Assembly: GCF_024809855.1 (NCBI RefSeq) | Contig: NZ_JANUEM010000009.1 | Location: 106,372-170,371 of the forward strand | Direction: 5' to 3' | DNA length: 64,000 nt | Source: Rheinheimera pacifica | Lineage (GTDB): Bacteria; Pseudomonadota; Gammaproteobacteria; Enterobacterales; Alteromonadaceae | Shown: positions 35,096-45,009 of the stretch, in pieces | How the letters are laid out: the number at the start of each line of letters is the position of its first letter | Position numbering within the stretch: the stretch's first letter is position 1 | The notes under the pieces: generated by a model | The model's input: the letters and a program-made list of their open reading frames with translations, nothing else | The model's database searches: none | What the model was told of the DNA's origin: nothing | Translations under genes and position numbers: made by a program

Positions 35096-37528
35096 ATGCA
35101 AAAAAATAAACTAAAACCAGCTTTAGTGGCTGCAGCGGTAAGTGTGGCGCTGGCAAGTACATCGCTGCTGGCGCAACAGGTTGATAATGCAAGTGCAGGC
35201 GAAGCACCTGCACAGGCAAATAGCGAAGCCGCCGGTTTGGGCTTTGAGCGTATCGTCATTACCGGTGCAGTGTCGCGTAACCAAACAGTAATGCAGTCCA
35301 GTGTGTCGGTTAGCAGCCTGACGCTGGATGATATTGCCGTGGCTACGCCGCGTAGCACCGCCGAGATATTCCGCATGCTGCCGGGCGTGCGCAGTGAAGC
35401 CAGCGGCGGCGAAGGTAATGCCAATATTGCCGTGCGCGGTTTACCGGTAGCGGCGGGTGGTGCTAAGTTTCTTACCCTTCAGGAAGACGGTTTGCCGGTA
35501 ATGCAGTTTGGCGATATTGCCTTTGGGAATGCTGATATTTTTCTGCGTGCTGATGCCAGCCTGGCACGACTGGATGTGATCCGCGGCGGCTCGGCCAGTA
35601 CCACTGCCAGTAATTCTCCGGGCGGTATCATCAATTTTGTCAGTAAAACCGGCGAAGAAAACGGCGGCAGCATCGGCTTTACTACCGGGCTGGATTACGA
35701 CAGTTTCCGCACCGACTTTGACTACGGCGGCGATATCAGCAGCGACATGCGCTTTCATCTGGGCGGTTTTGTCCGCCAGGGCGAAGGCGTACGTGACCCA
35801 GGTTATCAGGGCGAAAAAGGCTTTCAGTTAAAGGGTAACCTGACCAAAGAATTCGATACCGGCTATGTGCGGTTGTACGTTAAGCATTTAAACGACAAAG
35901 CTACCAGCTATATGCCGATGCCAATGTATGCCGATGGCAGTTCGATACCCGGTTACAACGCAGGTTCTGACACACTGCAATCGGTATATTTAACCCAGAC
36001 GGTGCGTTTAAACGGTGCTAACCAAATCTCCCGCGGTGATCTGCGTGATGGTATGAACCCTAAAGTTAGCAGTGTAGGCGCAGAAGCGGTGTTTGATCTG
36101 GCCGAAGGCTGGACACTGGAAAACCGCTTCCGTATTAACGATGTCAGCGGTAACTTTAATACGCTGTTTCCGGCAGAAGTAGGCAACGCACAAGGCATTG
36201 CCGATAGTATCGCCGGTGCTGGTGCCAACTTAACTTATGCTGTAGGGCCTAATGCCGGTGAAGCCTACACGGCAGAAAACGCCATGCGCATTCACACCTT
36301 CGATATTGAAATAGACGATTTTGGCTCTATCGTTAACGACTTAAAGTTGTCGCGCCGCTTTGGCGAGGTTGATGTGAACCTGGGTTACTACATTGCTGAT
36401 CAAAGCATCAGCATGTCGTGGTTATGGAACTCGTATTTAATGGCATTAAAGGGCAGTAATGCTGAGCTGCTAAATGTTACTGCTGCAGATGGTACGGCAT
36501 TTTCCGAACAGGGCCTTACCGCCTATGGCGTACCGTTTTTTGATAACTGCTGCCAGCGCAACTACGACACCGACTACAGCATTAAAGCGCCTTATGCCGG
36601 TGTAAGCTGGGCTTTTGGTGATTTGTCGCTGGATGCCAGTATCCGCCGCGATATCGGCAGTGCCTCTGGCACTTATGCCGGTGCGGTGCAAAGCAGCCGC
36701 GATATGAACGGTGATGGCGTCATCAGCCAGGTAAAGCAAAGCGTATCGGGTATCGACTTAGCCAATGCCAGCATCGTTAACTACAGCTGGGGCTATAATT
36801 CTTACTCGGCCGGTGCCAATTATCAGTTTAATAAAGACTGGGCTATGTTTGGCCGCATCAGCAAAGGTGGGCGTGCCAATGCCGACCGCTTATTATTTGG
36901 TAAAGTGAATGCCGATGGCAGCGTTGCCAGAGAAGATGCCGTAGATGAGGTTACCCAGTATGAGCTGGGCAGTAAAAGCCGGCACGGTAATTTAAACCTG
37001 TTTGCTACCTTGTTTTTTGCCGAAACCGAAGAGCAAAACTTTGAAGCTACCAGCCAGCGCTTTTTCGACCGCACTTACAAAGCGCACGGTATAGAGCTGG
37101 AAAGCAGCTACCGCATCGGCGATTTTGATATGCGTGGCTCTGTTACCTGGACCGATGCCGAGATCAGCAAAGATGCACTGAACCCGGAAGTGGTAGGCAA
37201 TACACCACGGCGCCAGGCCGACTTCGTTTATAACCTGCTGGCGCGTTACTTCTTTGAGCAAGCTCAGTTTGGTGTCAGCATTATTGGCACTACTGCCGCC
37301 TATGCCCAGGACAATAACGATTTGAAATTCAGCGGTTATACTCAGGTAAATGCCTTTGCCAGCTACAATCTGGCTGAAAACCTGACAGTGTCGCTGAATA
37401 TCAACAACCTGTTTGATGAAATTGGCCTGACAGAAGCCGAAGAAGGCTCTGTGCCTGGCAACGGCATTATCCGTGCCCGCACCATCAATGGCCGCAATGC
37501 ATCTCTGGGCTTAGCGTATCGGTTCTGA
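35096..37528 (+). CDS. TonB-dependent receptor, probable sucrose uptake
   Basis: An 810-residue outer-membrane transporter. A signal peptide of about 26 residues ends SLLAQQ, the TonB-box region is ERIVITG, the plug domain holds RSTAEIFRMLPGVR, NIAVRGLP and VIRGGSAS (about residues 75-175), and the barrel finishes with SLGLAYRF, the aromatic C terminus needed for insertion. Ligand specificity is from context: a perfect ScrR operator copy upstream and the sucrose genes before it. The final barrel repeats include FASYNLAENLTVSLNINNLFD, typical of the family. A strong terminator follows. Confidence 0.9.
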   Translation: MQKNKLKPALVAAAVSVALASTSLLAQQVDNASAGEAPAQANSEAAGLGFERIVITGAVSRNQTVMQSSVSVSSLTLDDIAVATPRSTAEIFRMLPGVRSEASGGEGNANIAVRGLPVAAGGAKFLTLQEDGLPVMQFGDIAFGNADIFLRADASLARLDVIRGGSASTTASNSPGGIINFVSKTGEENGGSIGFTTGLDYDSFRTDFDYGGDISSDMRFHLGGFVRQGEGVRDPGYQGEKGFQLKGNLTKEFDTGYVRLYVKHLNDKATSYMPMPMYADGSSIPGYNAGSDTLQSVYLTQTVRLNGANQISRGDLRDGMNPKVSSVGAEAVFDLAEGWTLENRFRINDVSGNFNTLFPAEVGNAQGIADSIAGAGANLTYAVGPNAGEAYTAENAMRIHTFDIEIDDFGSIVNDLKLSRRFGEVDVNLGYYIADQSISMSWLWNSYLMALKGSNAELLNVTAADGTAFSEQGLTAYGVPFFDNCCQRNYDTDYSIKAPYAGVSWAFGDLSLDASIRRDIGSASGTYAGAVQSSRDMNGDGVISQVKQSVSGIDLANASIVNYSWGYNSYSAGANYQFNKDWAMFGRISKGGRANADRLLFGKVNADGSVAREDAVDEVTQYELGSKSRHGNLNLFATLFFAETEEQNFEATSQRFFDRTYKAHGIELESSYRIGDFDMRGSVTWTDAEISKDALNPEVVGNTPRRQADFVYNLLARYFFEQAQFGVSIIGTTAAYAQDNNDLKFSGYTQVNAFASYNLAENLTVSLNINNLFDEIGLTEAEEGSVPGNGIIRARTINGRNASLGLAYRF

Positions 37529-37544
37529 TCCACCAGCCTGATAC

Positions 37545-37575
37545 TAAACGGCGGGCCTTTGCCCGCCGTTTGTTT
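37545..37575 (+). terminator. Intrinsic terminator after the TonB receptor
   Basis: aaacggcgggc and gcccgccgttt form a perfect 11-base stem with a short CTTT-type loop (37546-37571), then TGTTTAATTT. It lies 17 bases after the receptor stop. Confidence 0.9.
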
Positions 37576-37637
37576 AATTTGCGGTTCACTTCAATATGCT
37601 AACATTCACTGATATTCTCAGCTTAGCGGAGTGAACT

Positions 37638-39098
37638 ATGCAGCCGAACATGCAACAGCTCAATAAAACCCTGATTAAACAAAGCTCTTATATCAACGGT
37701 AGTTGGTTACAGCATACTGATACTTTTGAAGTGGTTAACCCGGCCAACCAGCAGTTACTTGCTAAGGTTGCTATTGCTGGTGCCAACGAGGCTGAACAAG
37801 CCGTGCTGGCAGCCAACAGTGCTTTTACCGGCTGGGCAGCAAAACCGGCTGCAGAGCGCGCGCAGCTGCTGCAAAGCTGGTATCAGCTGGTAATGCAGCA
37901 TCAGGACGATTTAGCCCGCCTACTCACGCTTGAACAAGGCAAACCGCTTAGCGAGGCCAAAGGCGAAATAGCCTATGGCGCTTCTTATTTACAATGGTTT
38001 GCCGAAGAAGCCAAACGCTTATACGGCGATACCATACCGGCACCCTCCAACGATAAACGCATTATTGTGCAGCGCCAGCCAGTTGGGGTAGTGGCCGCGA
38101 TAACACCCTGGAACTTCCCCAACGCTATGCTGGCACGTAAGGCCGCCGCTGCATTGGCAGCAGGTTGTACCTTTGTCGTTAAACCTGCACACCAGACACC
38201 GTTATCCGCGCTGGCGCTGGCTGAATTAGCCCACCAGGCCGGTATTCCGGCCGGAGTATTTAATGTGGTAGTGGGCACAGATGCCAAAGCCATTGGCGAG
38301 GTATTTACCGGGCACACTAAGGTAGCTAAATTCAGCTTTACCGGTTCTACCGCAGTGGGTAAACAGTTGGCAAAGCAATGTGCCGACAGCGTAAAACGGG
38401 TAACCATGGAACTGGGCGGCAATGCGCCCTTTATCGTATTCGACGATGCCGACTTAGACGCCGCTGTGCAGGGGCTGATGGCGGCCAAGTTTCGCAATGC
38501 CGGCCAAACTTGTGTTTGTGCTAATCGTATTTTGGTGCAGCGCGGCGTATATCAGGCCTTTGCCGATAAGCTTGCCATTGCTGTTACCCAGCTGAAGGTA
38601 GGCGATGGTTTAAACAGCGATAGCCAAATTGGGCCATTAATTGATGGCAAAGCGGTAGAAAAAGTAGAAAAACTGCTGCAAAGCGCGCTGGACGATGGCG
38701 CTAAAGTGCTACTGGGCGGTCAAACCCACAGCGCCGGTAAGCAGTTTTTTCAGCCGACTTTACTAAGTGATGTCAGTGCGGATATGGCCATCAGCCGTGA
38801 AGAAATCTTCGGCCCGGTAGCGCCGTTAATGGCGTTTGATACCGAAGCTGAAGCAATAGCGCTGGCCAATAATACCGAATATGGCTTAGCGGCCTATTTT
38901 TACAGCCGTGATATCGGCCGGGTGTTTCGTGTAGCGCAAGCGTTGCAGTTTGGTATGGTGGGTATTAACGAGGGTATAGTGTCCAACGCCGCAGCGCCCT
39001 TTGGCGGCATTAAACAATCGGGCTACGGCCGCGAAGGCTCTAAATACGGCCTGGATGATTACACCGATATAAAGTATTTGTGTTTGGGTGGCCTGTAG
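37638..39098 (+). CDS. gabD: NADP-dependent succinate-semialdehyde dehydrogenase
   Basis: A 486-residue aldehyde dehydrogenase that oxidises succinate semialdehyde to succinate in GABA breakdown. The cofactor and active-site motifs are [12 protein letters not shown] near 154, the glycine motif [11 protein letters not shown] near 233, the catalytic Glu in MELGGNAPF near 256, and the catalytic Cys at residue 292 in GQTCVCAN, with the second cysteine two residues on as in E. coli GabD. No gabT or gabP is nearby. The leader contains gttcact (37584-37590) and agtgaac (37630-37636), which can pair and cover the GGAGTG ribosome binding site; this may be chance. Confidence 0.92.
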   Translation: MQPNMQQLNKTLIKQSSYINGSWLQHTDTFEVVNPANQQLLAKVAIAGANEAEQAVLAANSAFTGWAAKPAAERAQLLQSWYQLVMQHQDDLARLLTLEQGKPLSEAKGEIAYGASYLQWFAEEAKRLYGDTIPAPSNDKRIIVQRQPVGVVAAITPWNFPNAMLARKAAAALAAGCTFVVKPAHQTPLSALALAELAHQAGIPAGVFNVVVGTDAKAIGEVFTGHTKVAKFSFTGSTAVGKQLAKQCADSVKRVTMELGGNAPFIVFDDADLDAAVQGLMAAKFRNAGQTCVCANRILVQRGVYQAFADKLAIAVTQLKVGDGLNSDSQIGPLIDGKAVEKVEKLLQSALDDGAKVLLGGQTHSAGKQFFQPTLLSDVSADMAISREEIFGPVAPLMAFDTEAEAIALANNTEYGLAAYFYSRDIGRVFRVAQALQFGMVGINEGIVSNAAAPFGGIKQSGYGREGSKYGLDDYTDIKYLCLGGL

Positions 39099-39106
39099 CA
39101 GATCCA

Positions 39107-39382
39107 TCATGCGTCTATACCTTGATAAAGGGAATATCGGCTGCCTGTGCTTTTAAGTGGGTCCGGTAGGGAGTTATCAAGATAGTTGTAGGCAACTTCC
39201 GGTGTATGCTGATTATTTAGTGGCAAATGCGGTGAAATGGCAAAACCCTGTTGTTGCCACTGCGGCGCATAGCTAAGTTTTAATAAATTGGTGGCGTTAT
39301 CCAGTGCCAAGGTGGCTATGACATCATCACCATAAGTTACCTTGAGTTGGTATGCGTCGATTTTTGCCATCATCAAATCCAC
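39107..39382 (-). pseudogene. hipA, N-terminal fragment
   Basis: A 91-residue frame matching only the N-terminal subdomain of the HipA kinase toxin: DDVIATLALDNATNLLKLSY, then FAISPHLPLNNQ and YLDNSLPD. HipA is about 430 residues, and the kinase domain with its ATP-binding and catalytic loops is missing. After LPD the residues no longer match, and the stop is 10 bases from the gabD stop, so the rest was lost by deletion up to gabD. Its start overlaps the hipB-like gene by 10 bases, as in normal hipBA operons. It cannot phosphorylate targets. Confidence 0.78.
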
Positions 39383-39663
39383 TTCCTTTCACCTGAGATG
39401 GAAGTCGCTGCCGACGCCAGCTCTTTTGAAGTCAGTTTAATGCCCAAGCCGTTTAACACGGAGAATACCGCAGCTAAAGTGCAATTCGCGTTGCCGTTTT
39501 CAATACGTGACAAGGTGTTAATGCCAATCCCACACAGCGCCGCACAGTCGGCCAATTTAATGCCAAATTCTGTTCGCTTCGCTTTAATCAGCTGCCCTAA
39601 TACCTCGGCGTTTTCGATAAATACTGAATCAGGCATGTCTGAAGCCGTTACTTTTTTAGCCAT
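39373..39663 (-). CDS. hipB: HipB-type XRE antitoxin/repressor, orphaned
   Basis: A 96-residue helix-turn-helix protein. The HTH reads IKLADCAALCGIGINTLSRIENG (quoted in part; about residues 35-57), typical of HipB and other XRE repressors, followed by a helix VFSVLNGLGIKL and a flexible tail. GGAGG-type sequence precedes the ATG on the minus strand (cctcctatcATG in reverse sense), and three matching palindromes lie upstream. Its partner hipA is truncated, so it is an orphan repressor: it may still bind its operators, and perhaps control or neutralise a HipA elsewhere. Confidence 0.82.
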   Translation of the reverse strand: MAKKVTASDMPDSVFIENAEVLGQLIKAKRTEFGIKLADCAALCGIGINTLSRIENGNANCTLAAVFSVLNGLGIKLTSKELASAATSISGERKWI

Positions 39664-39688
39664 GATAGGAGGGGGCTTCCTGCTTTAA

Positions 39689-39710
39689 TAATCACCATAG
39701 CTGGTGATTA
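39689..39710. promoter_or_regulatory. HipB operator 1
   Basis: taatcacc-atagct-ggtgatta: perfect 8-base arms, 26 bases upstream of the hipB start. Two weaker copies follow further upstream. Confidence 0.75.
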
Positions 39711-39737
39711 TAGTCAGGCTTTGAGATATTTCAAATA

Positions 39738-39759
39738 TAATCACTGATAACGGTGAATA
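39738..39759. promoter_or_regulatory. HipB operator 2
   Basis: taatcact-gataac-ggtgaata repeats the arms of operator 1 with changes at the outer and inner positions, 49 bases further from the gene. Confidence 0.6.
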
Positions 39760-39790
39760 TAAAGATGCGGTGCAACGGCTATTTAAAAAA

Positions 39791-39809
39791 TAACCGATAA
39801 TGGTGATTA
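39791..39809. promoter_or_regulatory. HipB operator 3, partial
   Basis: taacc-gataat-ggtgatta has a full right arm and a shortened left arm. It completes an array of three sites in about 120 bases. Confidence 0.5.
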
Positions 39810-39829
39810 ATTGTTATGTTGTATTAGAA

Positions 39830-39864
39830 AGAGCCCTGTATCTGCAGGTAGTTAACAGGGCTCT
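39830..39864 (-). terminator. Intrinsic terminator after yicC
   Basis: agagccctg (39830-39838) and cagggctct (39856-39864) are perfect 9-base arms. Read on the minus strand the stem ends in CTCTTTTCTAATAC, a usable T-run, 26 bases after the yicC stop. Confidence 0.8.
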
Positions 39865-39889
39865 TAGCTGGTCGTTAAAGAAAGGAAAT

Positions 39890-40750
39890 CTATTCCACGT
39901 TTTGGATCTGCTCGCGCATCTGCTCAATTAACACTTTAAGCTCCACTGCCGCATTGGTAATGTCGGTGCTGATGGCTTTGGATGACAGGGTGTTTGCTTC
40001 GCGGTTAAATTCCTGCATCATAAAATCGAGGCGCCTGCCACAGGCGCCGCCTTTTTTCAGCGTGTGGCGGGTTTCTTTAATATGGGCATCAAGGCGGTCG
40101 AGCTCTTCAGCCACGTCTGATTTTGACGCTAAAAACGCCATTTCCTGCTCGAGGCGGCCTTGGTCTAAATCGGCTTTAATTTCATTTAAACGGTTGGTGA
40201 TACGGTCGCGTTGCCATTGCATGGCCTGTGGCAGGTGGCTGCGTACAAAGGCCACTTGCTCGCCAATGGCAGTTAAACGCTGCTGAATCATCTGCTCGAT
40301 AGCATCGCCTTCGCGGCCCCGGCCGGCGAGAAAGTCTTGCAGGGCGGCGTCAAAGCCAGCCAGCAGTTCGCCTTGCAGGGCGTCTAAGTCTTCGGTTGGC
40401 GTTTCCATTACACCGGGCCAGCGCAGAATGTCGGCAATGTTTAATTGTGCTTGCGGAGCTTTTTGCAGCAACTGCTGGGCTTTTTGCAGCAATTGTTCGG
40501 CAAACACGTCGTTTAAGGTTAACTCACCGGCGGCCTGGTTGGCATGGTAGCGCAGGTTTACTTCTATTTTACCGCGCTGCAGGCTGTTACGGAGTTTGTC
40601 GCGCAGCAGGCTTTCTAAGCCGCGAAACTGCTCCGGCAAGCGGAAGTACGACTCCAGATAACGCTGGTTTACCGAGCGGATCTCCCACTGGGCGGTGCCC
40701 CAGCTGGCTTTGGTTTCGTGGCGGGCGAAGGCAGTCATACTGTGAATCAT
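39890..40750 (-). CDS. yicC: YicC-family endoribonuclease
   Basis: A 286-residue protein of the YicC family, now known as an endoribonuclease in E. coli. The start MIHSMTAFARHE, the SVNQRYLESYFRLPE strand, EELDRLDAHIKE and the C-terminal KGGACGRRLDFMMQEFNREANT segment are diagnostic. Length matches the family (about 287-290). It is divergent from the TPR-GGDEF gene; in many gammaproteobacteria yicC is directly divergent from rph. Confidence 0.95.
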   Translation of the reverse strand: MIHSMTAFARHETKASWGTAQWEIRSVNQRYLESYFRLPEQFRGLESLLRDKLRNSLQRGKIEVNLRYHANQAAGELTLNDVFAEQLLQKAQQLLQKAPQAQLNIADILRWPGVMETPTEDLDALQGELLAGFDAALQDFLAGRGREGDAIEQMIQQRLTAIGEQVAFVRSHLPQAMQWQRDRITNRLNEIKADLDQGRLEQEMAFLASKSDVAEELDRLDAHIKETRHTLKKGGACGRRLDFMMQEFNREANTLSSKAISTDITNAAVELKVLIEQMREQIQNVE

Positions 40751-40928
40751 AAGGGTTCCATTGGCTTCTGACGAACATCTTTAGGGGCTAGTTTAGCATT
40801 GATGTTAACGGCATACACGCTTGCTAATGACAATTAATGTTTGAGTCTATTACAAGTTTTCGGCACACTCAAAATGTGTCGGTATGCCGCTTTAGCCAGA
40901 AACACCAATTTAAGGATTGGATTATAGT

Positions 40929-42821
40929 ATGAGCTTATTAACCCGGTTTAGCCTGTTTCTGTCGTTAACTACCTTTAGCTATCCGCTGTGGGCTGAAGCT
41001 TCCGGGCTGGAGTTTTCCAGCTTTGAGCAACAGCTTATGAGCACCATACTTAATGCTGAGCAACCCCGTGAACAGGTATTCCGGCAGCTTAATAATATGC
41101 AGGCACAACTGGCAGAGCAGCCTCTGGCTAATCAGGCATTGTTGTATTTTCATTTGTGCCGGATGGCTCCGCGGTTAAAAGAGCCGGTTGAACCCTATTT
41201 TCAGTCATTAACACAGCTGGAGGCGCAGTTACCTGCGTCGCAAGGGCTTGCTGCGCGTTATCTTTGTGAGACTAAACGCGAGCAAAATATTGAAAATGCT
41301 GAGCGTATTACTGAGCTTACACAGCTTGCCTACCAGCACCTGGCACCAAACGATGCACCTGCCTTTGTGATGTGGATGACGTATGATCATGCCGAGCGTT
41401 TACTGGAGCAAGGCGACTATGAAACCGCTTTAAACGTGATTTACCGGTCGTTAGAAATTGCTGAGGTTAATCATCTGCAAGAATGGCAGGGAGAGAGTTT
41501 AGGACGTTTATCGGTGATACAGAGCGCGTTGGGCTTGCAAGCTGAAGCATTGCAGAACAATCAACGGGCTCTGGATCTGGTGTCGCGCCCTTATAATGTC
41601 AGTAATTTGATGCTTCATCGCGGCTATATCTTAATGAAAGCGGGCGACCGTGAAACGGCAAGTATGCATTACCATCAATTACTGGAAAGTACTAAGGATT
41701 CTGATCCGGAAACCTATATTATTGCCGGTACAAATCTGGTGAACCTATACCAGCAGTTGGATAAGTATGAACAAGCTACCACACTTGGTAACGAATTGCT
41801 GAACAGGGCTGCTGACTATGGTGACGAGTATTATCTCACCTATGTCAAAATTGCGCATGCGCCAAACTTGTTGCATGCAGACGATTTGGCCGCAGGTACA
41901 GCGCTTTTTGACGAAGCGGTGCAGTGGCTTGAGCAGGGCAGTATACGGGAGCCGCTACCCGACTTGTTGCAGCGTTGGGGGCAGGCACTATTTGATGAAG
42001 ATCATCCGCAACAAGCTTATAGTGCCCTGAAGCAAAGCATGGAAATTCAGCGTGAACTTGACAAATTGCAGCGCCAAAATGATGCGCTACTTGCTGCCGC
42101 ACGTTTAGCGACAGAGCAAAGCCAGCGGGCGCTATCGCAAAGTCAGCGTGATAAAGAACGTGTTGATGCCGAGTTAGAGCGTAACCAATTGCACAATAGA
42201 TTTATTCTTACTGTTTTGCTTGCCATCATAGTATTAAGTGGTGTTATCGCATTTTTTTACTGGCAAATGCGTAAGGCGAACCGCTTGCTAACTTATGCCA
42301 GTACTCATGACCCTTTGACCAAGGTCCACAACCGGCGTTTTTTCGATACTGTGGTGGCACCACAAGTATTAGATGGTAAACCCTTTTTGCTGGTTTCTTT
42401 TGATATTGATCATTTTAAAAAAATTAATGATACCTACGGCCATTTTGTTGGTGATGAAGTATTAATTGCTACCAGCAGCCGGTTACGCAATTCAATACGC
42501 CAGAATGACTACATTATCCGCTGGGGCGGTGAGGAGTTTTTAATGTGCCTGCGCCACCCGTCAAACTGCGGGCATGCAGTAGGTTTTGTCGAGCGGATGC
42601 TGAATGATTTCTCCCAATCGACAATTACAACCTCTAAAGGGCCGTTGCAGGTTACTGCTTCTATTGGCTTCAAAGTAGCGCAGTGCCATAGCTTAAGTGA
42701 GCTGGAGGGGTTACTCAGTGACATTGACCAGTACCTGTACCGCGCCAAAGAACATGGGCGAAACCGAGCCTTTGGCCAAACTGATATGCAAGAGGCTGTC
42801 ATCGAAGTGCAATTGTCGTAG
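40929..42821 (+). CDS. TPR-GGDEF diguanylate cyclase
   Basis: A 630-residue protein with a signal peptide (ending PLWA, about residue 19), a periplasmic TPR-like helical region (about residues 25-400, with repeats such as AERLLEQGDYETALNVIYRS), a coiled coil rich in Gln, Arg and Glu (about 385-430), one membrane helix (about 435-458), and a cytoplasmic GGDEF domain. The active site is GGEEF and RQND lies five residues before it, an I-site. It should make cyclic di-GMP in response to a periplasmic signal. ATG 40929 has AAGGA about 13 bases upstream; the TTG at 40917 lacks room for a binding site. It sits between yicC and rph and is followed by rph after about 80 bases. Confidence 0.92.
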   Translation: MSLLTRFSLFLSLTTFSYPLWAEASGLEFSSFEQQLMSTILNAEQPREQVFRQLNNMQAQLAEQPLANQALLYFHLCRMAPRLKEPVEPYFQSLTQLEAQLPASQGLAARYLCETKREQNIENAERITELTQLAYQHLAPNDAPAFVMWMTYDHAERLLEQGDYETALNVIYRSLEIAEVNHLQEWQGESLGRLSVIQSALGLQAEALQNNQRALDLVSRPYNVSNLMLHRGYILMKAGDRETASMHYHQLLESTKDSDPETYIIAGTNLVNLYQQLDKYEQATTLGNELLNRAADYGDEYYLTYVKIAHAPNLLHADDLAAGTALFDEAVQWLEQGSIREPLPDLLQRWGQALFDEDHPQQAYSALKQSMEIQRELDKLQRQNDALLAAARLATEQSQRALSQSQRDKERVDAELERNQLHNRFILTVLLAIIVLSGVIAFFYWQMRKANRLLTYASTHDPLTKVHNRRFFDTVVAPQVLDGKPFLLVSFDIDHFKKINDTYGHFVGDEVLIATSSRLRNSIRQNDYIIRWGGEEFLMCLRHPSNCGHAVGFVERMLNDFSQSTITTSKGPLQVTASIGFKVAQCHSLSELEGLLSDIDQYLYRAKEHGRNRAFGQTDMQEAVIEVQLS

Positions 42822-42902
42822 CAAACAATGGCCGCAACATTTCAGTGCCAGCTCTGGTATAATTGCCAACTATTCACTCATTCAGTAAAAAAGGATCTCC
42901 TT

Positions 42903-43616
42903 ATGCGTCCAAGTGGCCGTACAGCTCAGCAAGTTCGCCCTATCACTTTTACCCGTCAATTTACCGCTCATGCTGAAGGTTCAGTATTGGTTGAATTTGG
43001 CAATACCAAGGTGATTTGTACCGCCAGCGTTATTGAAGGAGTGCCACGCTTTATGAAAGGCCAGGGTAAAGGCTGGGTAACGGCTGAATACGGTATGTTG
43101 CCGCGCGCCACGCACACCCGTAATGACCGCGAAGCGGCACGGGGCAAACAGGGCGGCCGCACCATGGAAATTCAGCGCCTTATTGGCCGCGCACTGCGCA
43201 CCGCAGTGGATTTAAAACTATTGGGTGAAAATACCATTACTATCGATTGTGATGTGATTCAGGCCGATGGTGGTACCCGCACGGCTTCTATTACCGGTGC
43301 TTGTGTGGCGTTGGTAGATGCACTAAACCATATGCGTGCCAAAGGCATGATTAAAACCAACCCGCTGAATTTTATGGTTGCTGCGGTATCGGTCGGTATT
43401 TATAAAGGCACAGCGGTAGCCGATTTAGACTACGCCGAAGACTCAAACGCCGAAACGGATATGAATATCGTGATGACTGAAACCGGCAAAATTATTGAAA
43501 TTCAGGGAACTGCCGAAGAAGCGCCGTTTAGCTTTGAAGAAATGCAGCAGATGATGGATTTGGGCAAGCATGCCATCCGTGAAATTATCGACGAGCAAAA
43601 GCGCGTACTGGCTTAA
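42903..43616 (+). CDS. rph: Ribonuclease PH
   Basis: A 237-residue phosphorolytic 3'-5' exoribonuclease that trims tRNA 3' ends. Diagnostic parts: [20 protein letters not shown] at the start, [18 protein letters not shown] near 60-78, the phosphate-binding [17 protein letters not shown], and [18 protein letters not shown] 42903 follows AAGGATCTCC. It is upstream of pyrE, the standard order, with 50 bases between, which include a small stem (atcttt...aaagat) just before pyrE. Confidence 0.97.
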   Translation: MRPSGRTAQQVRPITFTRQFTAHAEGSVLVEFGNTKVICTASVIEGVPRFMKGQGKGWVTAEYGMLPRATHTRNDREAARGKQGGRTMEIQRLIGRALRTAVDLKLLGENTITIDCDVIQADGGTRTASITGACVALVDALNHMRAKGMIKTNPLNFMVAAVSVGIYKGTAVADLDYAEDSNAETDMNIVMTETGKIIEIQGTAEEAPFSFEEMQQMMDLGKHAIREIIDEQKRVLA

Positions 43617-43666
43617 GGCTGATTTAAGGTTTACAGGTAAAAATCTTTGAAGGTAAAGATCAGGCT

Positions 43667-44314
43667 ATGAAACAATTTCAAATTGATTTTATTGAATTTG
43701 CGCTGTCGCGCCAGGTGCTTAAGTTTGGCAGTTTTACGCTGAAATCCGGCCGTACCAGCCCGTACTTCTTTAATGCCGGTTTGTTTAAAACCGGCAGTGA
43801 TCTGGCCAAACTCGGCCGTTTTTATGCGGCTGCGCTGCAGGATAGTGGCCTGGAGTTTGATGTACTGTTTGGCCCGGCTTATAAAGGTATTCCTATTGCC
43901 ACAACTACAGCGGTAGCATTGGCTGATCATTATAACCGTGATGTGCCGTATTGCTTTAACCGCAAAGAAGCCAAAACCCATGGTGAAGGCGGTAACTTAG
44001 TCGGCTCGCCGCTAAAAGGCCGCATTATGCTGGTGGACGATGTCATTACCGCTGGCACGGCTATTCGGGAATCGATGCAGTTAATTCAGGCGCAGGGCGC
44101 TGAGCTTACCGGAGTGCTAATTGCGTTGGATAGGCAAGAGCGCGGCCAGGGCGAGTTGTCGGCGATCCAGGAAGTGGAGCGCGATTTTAATACTAAGGTG
44201 ATCTCGATTATCAGCCTGCCGGATTTAATCAACTACCTGGCCGATAAACCGGAACTGGCAACGCATTTAGATGCCGTGAAGGCGTACCGTGCGCAGTATG
44301 GTGTGAATGCTTAA
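43667..44314 (+). CDS. pyrE: Orotate phosphoribosyltransferase
   Basis: A 215-residue enzyme of pyrimidine synthesis that joins orotate and PRPP to give OMP. Features: [16 protein letters not shown] near residue 25, [15 protein letters not shown], the [13 protein letters not shown] flexible loop near residue 100, and the PRPP-binding [16 protein letters not shown] near 120-135. Length equals the E. coli enzyme (213). It follows rph and converges with slmA. Unlike E. coli, no attenuator with a T-run and leader peptide is evident in the 50-base gap. Confidence 0.97.
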   Translation: MKQFQIDFIEFALSRQVLKFGSFTLKSGRTSPYFFNAGLFKTGSDLAKLGRFYAAALQDSGLEFDVLFGPAYKGIPIATTTAVALADHYNRDVPYCFNRKEAKTHGEGGNLVGSPLKGRIMLVDDVITAGTAIRESMQLIQAQGAELTGVLIALDRQERGQGELSAIQEVERDFNTKVISIISLPDLINYLADKPELATHLDAVKAYRAQYGVNA

Positions 44315-44327
44315 GGATAGCCGGGCT

Positions 44328-44368
44328 TAACAGGTGGCTGCTATGAAAGCGCACCAGCCACTCTGTTA
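44328..44368. terminator. Hairpin between convergent pyrE and slmA
   Basis: taacaggtggctg (44328-44340) and cagccactctgtta (44355-44368) pair with one bulge. It is placed to end both genes, but T-runs are poor on both strands. Confidence 0.5.
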
Positions 44369-44385
44369 ACAGTCCGGCGTGTTAT

Positions 44386-44976
44386 TCAGGAAAATAGAAC
44401 CTGTTGTAGTTGTGTCCACTGATTAGCCCAGTGCTGAGTGGGCAAGCGGCTAAAGCCGGAGCGGACAAACTGGCTAAGTTTACCCTCTACCGTGGCTAGC
44501 AACAGGTTAGCCAGTTCGCCTTCGTCGATACTAAAGCCCTTACCTTCACGCAGCTTACGCTCGCGCAGGCATTGCTTTAACTGGGTTTCCAGTTTTTCAA
44601 ATAACTGGACAACGCGTTCTTGCAGGCGTTCCTGCTCACCTTGCAAGGCATCGCCGGTTAAAATACGGCAAATACCGGGATTACGTTCGGCGAACACTAA
44701 TATCAGCTGCAGAATAAGCTCGGTGCGGCTGGCGGTGTCTTTATGTTCGTCCAAAATGCCATTAATGCGTGATAGCAGCGTATCTTCAATAAACTCAATT
44801 AAGCCTTCAAACATCCGCGCTTTACTGGGAAAGTGCCGGTATAGCGCTGCTTCAGATACGCCGACTTTTTCTGCCAGTGCCGCTGTGGTAATACGCTGGC
44901 CGTTATTGCTTTGCAGCATGGCCGCCAGGGCCTGCAAAATATCTTCTTTACGATTACTGCGACGAGGTGCCGGCAT
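44386..44976 (-). CDS. slmA: Nucleoid occlusion factor
   Basis: A 196-residue TetR-type DNA-binding protein that blocks FtsZ assembly over the nucleoid. The HTH reads [28 protein letters not shown] (quoted in part; residues about 28-55), and the segment [17 protein letters not shown] is specific for SlmA. Length matches (E. coli 198). It lies downstream of dut on the same strand as in E. coli, but here the gap is 165 bases and filled with palindromes, so it may have its own promoter. Confidence 0.95.
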   Translation of the reverse strand: MPAPRRSNRKEDILQALAAMLQSNNGQRITTAALAEKVGVSEAALYRHFPSKARMFEGLIEFIEDTLLSRINGILDEHKDTASRTELILQLILVFAERNPGICRILTGDALQGEQERLQERVVQLFEKLETQLKQCLRERKLREGKGFSIDEGELANLLLATVEGKLSQFVRSGFSRLPTQHWANQWTQLQQVLFS

Positions 44977-45009
44977 TGCGTGTCCTGTAAAAAGTAACTT
45001 ATAGTCTGG

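Noticed and set aside
37584..37636. Sequestering stem over the gabD ribosome binding site
   Set aside because: Only seven paired bases across a 39-base loop; too weak to claim as a regulator.
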